Shown piece after piece: positions 57,653 to 64,000 of a DNA stretch of 64,000 bases (its first letter is position 1; every line of letters starts with the position of its first letter). The position numbers and the translations under genes are program-made. The notes under the pieces are model-generated. The model was not told the DNA's origin. It searched no databases and worked only from the letters and a program-made list of their open reading frames with translations. Source of the DNA: Diplocarpon mali (lineage: Eukaryota; Ascomycota; Leotiomycetes; Helotiales; Drepanopezizaceae); the NCBI GenBank assembly GCA_024741835.1, contig JAENRP010000080.1:62001-126000 (forward strand). The letters run 5' to 3'.

Positions 57653-59054
57653 AGATGCTGACCATGCTGTGCAGACAGATAGAGCCCATGCCTTTTTCCC
57701 TTTCCATATCTTTCCTGTTCTGCTGATCTAAACAATGTAGGATTTCCAGCCTATGACTTGAACTTTGGAACCTATAAGCCGCAATACCCGCTGCTCATTC
57801 CAAACACACCAGGAATCTGTACATGTCCCGTTGACTATAAAATCTCTTCTCTTGAAGCCCTTCTCTTGAAATTCTACAGCCAGAAAGCCGTGTTGTGATT
57901 TTTTTAGGTAGATATATCTCAGATAGAGTATTCTTGTCCCATAAATATCGATTACATATTTTAGAGCTCTGCATAGCGAGAGATGTACAGTTTCAAAAGT
58001 TATCAGCAGAATCCCAAGGGAGTATGTAAACAAGCATCCGGGTATCCTTTATCCTCTTCGCACAGGGATCCCGGCAAGGATCAAAATCTTTCTCGGCCTG
58101 CACGATTGGCCACATGTCATCTGCGTTGGATTTTACGCTCGGTGTTGGTATTGCAACGTGCTCCACAGCCGAGCGCAGCGCCTCAAGGTAGAAAAAGGTT
58201 CGATGTTTGGAACAGAGCCGCCTTGAATCGTGCCGTTCCCCAAGACAGTCACGCTCCTGGCGCGAGAGGTACGTGTGGCAGGCCTGACCCTGATAGTAGC
58301 CGGGGAAGATGGCCTCAATTGAGGCTCTCGTCGTCGGTGGTTTGGGTACAGCGCAGAAAAGTGGTGTTCTAGCTGACATCGTTACCGTTAGCCACCACGA
58401 CGGATTAGGAACAGGTGCTGTTGCAGTTCTAGATATCGATGTACACTTCTGGGATCGGCTTATAGGTATCCTCCCGCACACGTCTGCTGTCTGGTTGTGG
58501 TTGATAGCCTCATAAGCCTCGAGGGTCGCCAGATCACAGTAGCAATTTTGGGGCTTCGCACTCGAGGTTAGTATATTCGTGATTATATGTCACTTATTAG
58601 AGAATCTCCCACTGGACTGAACGTCTCGCGTGGCCTCGGCACGGCGGGTCATGGACGGGCAGTCCCGTGCTTGGTAGCAGGGGTCTCGACGGCATTGGAA
58701 GAGAATTTAAGACATACAATATACGGCACGCCATGTGGCTCGCTTGTCACAACTTACTAAAAAGGGACTTACTACCAAAGAGGTTTTTTTTGGAAGTTTT
58801 TCTATAAGTATGCTTTTTGGAAGAGCATTCTATCGAAACGCTAATACGGTACTACTACAATATTGCATTTACTCACTAATACAACAATCGCAAAATCACG
58901 GTAATAATAGGGAAAATGAAAGGGTAAATGGTGGAAAGGCTGCGACTCATAATTTATTGTTTGAAAAAATCAGTGTTAGACTCACATGTTTGTTTGAAGT
59001 GATACTAAACTTAAGAATTATTTGTAATCTTTACTTTAAACCCCAATATCTCGT
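57653..59054. other. Gene-free, right part AT-rich
   Basis: About 1.4 kb. A minus-strand frame at 57993-58481 (162 codons) is open and Cys/Pro-rich but matches nothing I know. From about 58735 the base composition drops sharply to A+T, a change that continues into the broken frame described next. Confidence 0.4.
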
Positions 59055-59501
59055 CTAGAATATACCCATCAAACTAGATGCAGTAGGTAGCAACAACCAC
59101 CTCTCATTTCCTACTTTGCTCGTTAGTTCTCCGACCACTTCGTTTTCTTCGTCTGTCTCCAAATTATACTTGCTGGCTAATAAAATTCCGGAACATGCTA
59201 CAAAATGCTCTCGATTTATAGGTAAATTGTCACTGTCCTCTGCGACTTGCTGACTGAATATACTCAAGTACTAGCAAGTAAGTTGCTTAGAGTTTCCAAC
59301 ATCTTCTTCCCCCAACACATCATTGTTACAGATTTCACGACTTTGGCTTTGCAAAAAATTCATGAACAGTATTATACTGATGTTGACTCGATATAGACTC
59401 GCGTTGGATAACTGCCATATGAGAAACTCAAAGGTCCGACTTTTGCCACCCAAGAGCTTGCAAGCACGTGTAAGGAATTGGAGATCTGGGATAATTAACA
59501 T
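59055..59501 (-). pseudogene. Possible broken ORF with faint cyclin-like segment
   Basis: On the minus strand two open stretches in the same frame, 59271-59501 and 59055-59270, are separated only by one TAG codon. Read through the stop, they contain FEFLIWQLSNASLYRVNISIILFMNFL and, later, NREHFVACSGILLASKYNLE. The second resembles the helix in cyclin boxes with the pattern F-x-A-x(4-5)-ASKY. This is weak evidence. The stop could be removed by an intron, the frame could be a decayed gene, or the resemblance could be chance. The AT-rich surroundings (58735-59650) favour a relic or laterally acquired piece over an active gene. No promoter or start ATG is convincing, although a frame beginning MKLPESTYGRRDP opens at about 59720. 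Confidence 0.25.
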
Positions 59502-60262
59502 GTCGTACAGAGTATGCTATTACACGTTGAGCTCTGGGGAAAAACTCATCTCTCCATGGGAGGTGGCCTGTGAGTTCGAGGAGTCAGCTCTACCAAGGCC
59601 TATACCCTTGGGTGTTGCCAAGAGTTCGGATTTTCACACGAATAACAACATCAAGTGCCTCAGCTGAGAACAATACCTCTTGGATCTCGTCTACCATAAG
59701 TTGACTCAGGTAGCTTCATGGCTTTTTTCTTCAGAAATGCTTGCTTTTATCTCTGAATGAGCTCTGCTTGTCAAATATTGCACTGTTGGACAGCTAGTTT
59801 CAGCTATTTTCTCGCTTATTTATCACTCTCGACTCCCTTGTCCCCTATTATGATCCGAATGCCTTAACTCAAGATACATATGTTTTGAACATCTAGTTAT
59901 AAACAGATGTCATGCATGCAAGAGATTCTTTGATACCAAGAGGAAAGACGCAAAGGGATCTTTCAAGACCGCGAGTCATGTATGTCACGTGATATAATGT
60001 CCGGTGCTCGATGAAACTCGACACGCCAACTACCGACTCCATCTCATCACCGTCGCCTGTCAAGATTGACCCCTCGAACCGATCAACTCCTGCTAGCCAA
60101 ATGGCTATTCACCACGAAGAATTGCACCACAGTATTGTGCCCCTCGTTAAATAGTCTTGCCAATTATGCCAATTGCAGCTGCCCCGACCACCGCGGAACC
60201 ATCCAATCAGCACAACAGAGCAGGCGGACAGCTGCCTCTGGGCTACTGATACTGTACGAGCC
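59502..60262. other. Upstream region of the JmjC gene
   Basis: About 760 bases. Minus-strand frames here (for example one passing LPWRDEFFPRAQRVIAY near 59515-59580) might be further exons of the broken frame to the left, but no splice pattern joins them convincingly. The right part should hold the JmjC gene promoter. Confidence 0.35.
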
Positions 60263-62037
60263 ATGTCACTCAAAAGAAGGCATTCGGGTACGGCCATGAA
60301 CTTGAAGGCTCCTAAACAAGAGCAGTCCCCGCCTCTCTCGCCGCGCTTTAATACCAGATCTCAGGCCAAGTACTCACCCACGGCGTATCCAGCTCCTGAG
60401 ACAGAATCACAGGGCTCAGAGCTCCATATCGAGAGAATCCACACTGTCAACGAGCAGCAAAGACGCCTGTTTAGAGATCCAAGAGCTGTCGCGTTGCTGG
60501 AGACCTTCCAGACGGCCGAAACAAAGTATCCCCGCACGTACTACTCCCGTTTGTCCAGCCAGGGTAGACATATCCTGGCTGGTGGACAGCCGGCGCAGAC
60601 AAGTAGTAATCACTATGAAGCCGATTTCCTCACAATGAACCTGTCTGAGCTAGATCTTTGGCTGCGGCATGGATCAGGGGACAAGGTCATTCTTCTGAGA
60701 GACAGGCCGTGGGTAGTCAACCGCCCCGCCACGACCTCAGTGGACATGCTCCTTGAGGCTGCTTTCATTGACCCGGATATGTACCTCGATGTCCAAGATC
60801 TAGGTCAGAAGTATTCCAGCACCTCTCCTTCGGTCTGTGCCGTCAAGCTGCAAGATGTTATATTGCGGATGCAGGACAGAGTCTCTGCACCAATCAACTT
60901 GCTTAATATTGAGTGCAAAGATGAGTAAGTTGACCTTTGGCCGCAATCGTATCAAGGCATATACGTCGAATCTGAGCGTCTCGGGTATCCTGTTCAATCA
61001 CTGATATTTGATCTAGCCTCTTGATTCCCCCACCGCTCTATACTCACTGCAAAGAGCTAGTAAATGCCACTCGGTACGCATCTTCCCAAGCTGCGAGCCA
61101 AGTTGGACAGACGAATGATCTGGGCAAAAAAGTCGTAGATACTATGCACAGACACGCCATCGACATCGCGTCCTGCATAAAATTCCAAATTAACGGCCAA
61201 GCTGGCGCAATTTCTTCCTGGCACATGGACAACATGGGAGTCTCAACATGGGTCACGCTGGAGCCCAATTCTCAGCCAAAATACGACGTGGAAGAGTCTC
61301 TGAGAAAAGATGACAATTTCTTCTCGACGAGGGAAGACGAGTCGGTCCTCAAGCTCTGGGCGATTGTCTCTACGCATACCCCGGAAGACGAGATTGAGGC
61401 TCGGAAGGGCTTTACAAAGTATGGAGAGGATTGGAACCCACCAGAGAAATGGATCAAAGTAATTGCGTTGACGCGTTTCGACACACTCATCATGCCGCCA
61501 GGTACGATCCATGCCCCGATCACAGTCACGGATTGCCTATTCCGGGGTGGTATGGTGATACAAAAGCGATTTCTCAAAGAATCGCTTATGCACGTGTGTA
61601 CACATATTTTCTATCCCTTGTCGATTTCTTGCTGTGCTGAGCCCAATTTTCTTCTAAGCGGATCCCAAACCTCATATATCTTGACACTTTCCTTTACTCT
61701 TCATCTACTATTACACAAACTCATACTCACAACCTCTTAGTGGAAATTATGTACCGACAACCCGCACTGCACGAATGAAAAAATGCCTAAGCAAACCCGC
61801 GCTATTATAGACTACCTTGAGCGTCTGATCACCACTGACCCCCAGGGCTGTGGCTTCTCCGTCTTTGAGGTCGAAAAGGTGAAAGAGGACTGTAGGAAGA
61901 TCACTGCTGGAGCGCTATCATGTTCTTGCAAGGGTGGTTGTACGAAGGGCACGTGTAGCTGTCTGGTCTATGGACAACGGTGTGCGGCGGGTTGTCATAA
62001 GGGAAAGGAGTGTCAGAACCCCTGTGGTTGGCGCTAG
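60263..62037 (+). CDS. JmjC-domain protein with C-terminal CXC cysteine cluster
   Basis: Exons 60263-60924, 61017-61593, 61741-62037; 1536 bases, 511 residues. Seen: a basic N-terminus (MSLKRRHSG...) suited to nuclear import; a JmjC fold at about 200-405 with iron-binding HMD (His290, Asp292) in SSWHMDNMGVSTWVTLE and the distal His386 in MPPGTIHAPITVTDCLFRGG, a pattern closest to JHDM1/KDM2 demethylases; then residues 474-508 with nine cysteines (C474, C476, C480, C485, C487, C494, C498, C504, C508). The cluster spacing resembles CXC (tesmin/TSO1-type) DNA-binding zinc domains. Exon 3 joins exactly in frame at ATGCAC/GTGTGT and TTAG/TGGAAATTA. Inference: an iron/2-oxoglutarate oxygenase that acts on chromatin, with its own DNA-binding tail. 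Substrate unknown; a fungal-specific hydroxylase role is equally possible. The start Met is the first that follows a stop-free, basic region. Confidence 0.82.
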
Positions 62038-64000
62038 ACTCTGTTGATAAGGAGCTGGCGAGTTGAATGGAGGTAGTAGTTGATTTGGGTCAGGGCGTAT
62101 GTATGGATGGCTATGGAGAAATAACTCGCTAGTATCTTCAAAGGCGCCAGTGCTATCTTGGCACTCTGCTCTAGTAATTCTGAAGGTATTATTTTCTTCC
62201 TGAAATATCCAGGTAACTATAACAAGTGTGGTCCTATCTCTCAACAATCCATATATTAATAACCCTACTGCACGATACGCCCCTGCTTCACAACACTTAT
62301 CCCTTATACGAAAGTACCCTGCGATAATAACACGATAATCAATCACCCTACATTGGGATATCGATAGCCATCTCCCGTCTAAGCACTAGCTCATCTGCGA
62401 TGTCGATAGCTTCTCAACCTCATCCTCCTCCTTGTCGCAATCTGCCTCAACTATGCCGGCTCCTCGGCCGTCTACTCTACCTCATCCTCCTCTGCTATAC
62501 CTTCAACCTCAACCGTCGTTTTCTCCATCGCAGTGGCCTCTATAGGCTGAAGCAGCAGCGCAGCCAGAAGCTTCACACTCACTTCTGCATGTCTCTCGAT
62601 CGTCTCAGCTTTCACCACATCCGACCTGGCCTCGTCTCCAACCTGGCATTTGTCTCTCCCATAACTCTCCGGCACCACTTTCTGATCTTTAACCGGAACA
62701 TCCTGGCGTTATTGTGCCGGCGGAGCGTATATGACTCCTGTAAACTCAGGAGACAGAGCGAAGTACCTGGATAGAGCGATGGTACTGCTGCCGCCGATGC
62801 ATTAAACTGTTACAAAGGAGAGTGTTAGGCGGACGAAGCCGCTTTAATAGGCCTATGCTGTAATTTGTCAACTAACTGCCTCTCAGTGCATGAGACTGGA
62901 GAGTTGCAGGAAGGACACGGACTCTCATGGCATGTATGCCAGATTTTTGAGAGGGATTTTTTGGTGCTTGCACTTGTGCTGATGCTCGCTTGTGGGTTTT
63001 GGATGCTTGAGAAAGGGCGATTGCAGATGTGAATGGTCATTGCCCTTAAAACCCAATACTCGTGCGATATTTTTCGCATTCATCTTTCTTGGATAAAGCT
63101 CTGCGGATATTGCACATCCAATTATACACCTATACCTTGGTTTGGAAGTTCGACCACGAACCAGCACATCCAAACTCATATCCACTATGCCTCGAACTTC
63201 CGCAACCAAGGCATTCTCTAACCTGCATTTCAGCTCTCTCCTCGACTCCCCGCTCCTTTAGCAACCGCTTGCAATCCCTTACCATTATTCGCCTCATATC
63301 TACGCCCTTGACAGCTAACCACGCCGGCGCCATTCATCTCAAGAGCTCCCACACTTAACGCCCCATATTATGCCAGAGAAGCATACCCACTATGTTCGCC
63401 ACAGACAGCGCGCTCCCATCCGCGCTTCCGTGCCCCATATCTCGCCAAATTTGAGATCCAGGAGAATGAGACGTACGATTCTGTACGATTCCGTACACGT
63501 GCTACCCTCCTGTCGAGGCCACCAGAATGTTTAATCAACATTAACCAGCGCGGATGAGGTCGTTCTCTACGAAGTAGGTCGTGGCGCAGAAGTTGGTTAT
63601 TGGCCGGGCGCATATGAAGGAAAATGATTGCCAGTAGAGTGAGAGAGCGGTCCACCGTGCAATAGGTTGTTATTGCAATTGCTGGTGATGTGCATGGTAT
63701 AGGAGCCTTGTCGATTAATCTTGCCGAGTCCTGACCTTCTATTGCTCTTGCCCATCTGTGTGTTGCTTGTAAGCGACCCCAATATCCCTCAAGGCGATAG
63801 GCGCGGTTGATGCTGTCGTGTCGGTCTACATGGTGATGCAACTCGACATACGATCTGGTGACGGAAGGCTGGCGAAGACGTAGTGATGTGTTGTAGTATG
63901 AGGTTCTTGGTTGGTGGCTGGCGAACGATTTGTGGTGTTTTTGCGTTGAGGACTTTTGTTTGTTGACTTCGGAAAGTCCTGTGGCAGCAGTCCAGATCCG
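62038..64000. other. Gene-free right edge
   Basis: About 2 kb without a supported gene. Frames at 62400-62774, 62825-63209 and 63368-63841 are open but unrecognised. One minus-strand frame (62825-63079) ends with a small Cys group (CHESPCPSCNSPVSC), too short to interpret. A gene may continue beyond the window. Confidence 0.4.

Noticed and set aside
57993..58481. 162-codon minus-strand frame as a secreted Cys-rich protein
   Set aside because: No signal peptide, no recognisable family and an open frame on the opposite strand; not enough to call a gene.

Overview
The window is nuclear DNA from a filamentous ascomycete (Pezizomycotina). Genes are dense and unclustered on both strands. Introns are short (mostly 45-80 bases) with GTAHGT-type donors and CTRAC-type branch sites. 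The gene content fits: a two-transmembrane Pezizomycotina-type protein, a SomA/Som1 LisH regulator, a Zn2Cys6 factor and the DSC3 subunit of the fungal Golgi E3 ligase. I cannot assign a genus. One 19-base assembly gap lies at 8125-8143.

Layout. 0.6-5.8 kb: RRP7, the meiotic recombinase DMC1 (13 exons rebuilt here) and the zinc-knuckle protein GIS2, all on the minus strand. 5.8-11 kb: mostly gene-poor, with one conserved membrane protein. 11-15.6 kb: the U5 snRNP WD40 protein, divergent from TRAPP subunit BET3, then an aquaporin. 15.6-21.4 kb: a gene-free accessory stretch with a decayed, apparently RIP-mutated transposon relic at about 16.74-18.48 kb. 21.4-27.8 kb: a SomA-like regulator and a MOSC / flavin reductase / 2Fe-2S fusion enzyme. 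30.2-37.5 kb: TGL2-like lipase, VMA10 divergent from PET117, and RPB2. 39.4-47.6 kb: ADH6-like dehydrogenase, a TSTD2/TrhO-type rhodanese divergent from an F-box protein, and a Zn2Cys6 factor. 49-57.7 kb: VTI1, a COG2907-type flavoprotein, DSC3 and mitochondrial kynurenine aminotransferase. 58.7-62 kb: an AT-rich broken ORF, then a JmjC protein ending in a CXC-type cysteine cluster.

Most genes are unlinked housekeeping functions: ribosome assembly, splicing, transcription, vesicle traffic, mitochondrial and vacuolar energy. I see no biosynthetic cluster, CRISPR array, rRNA or tRNA. Every multi-exon model was built by joining splice sites so that total coding length is a multiple of three and the protein matches the family from end to end.

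The least ordinary features are these: tiny exons of 9, 9 and 12 bases plus an ATG-only coding exon in three housekeeping genes; a probable GA-AG intron in DMC1; a JmjC-CXC domain combination; a three-module MOSC redox fusion; and a relic whose 41-base inverted arms differ only by transitions.
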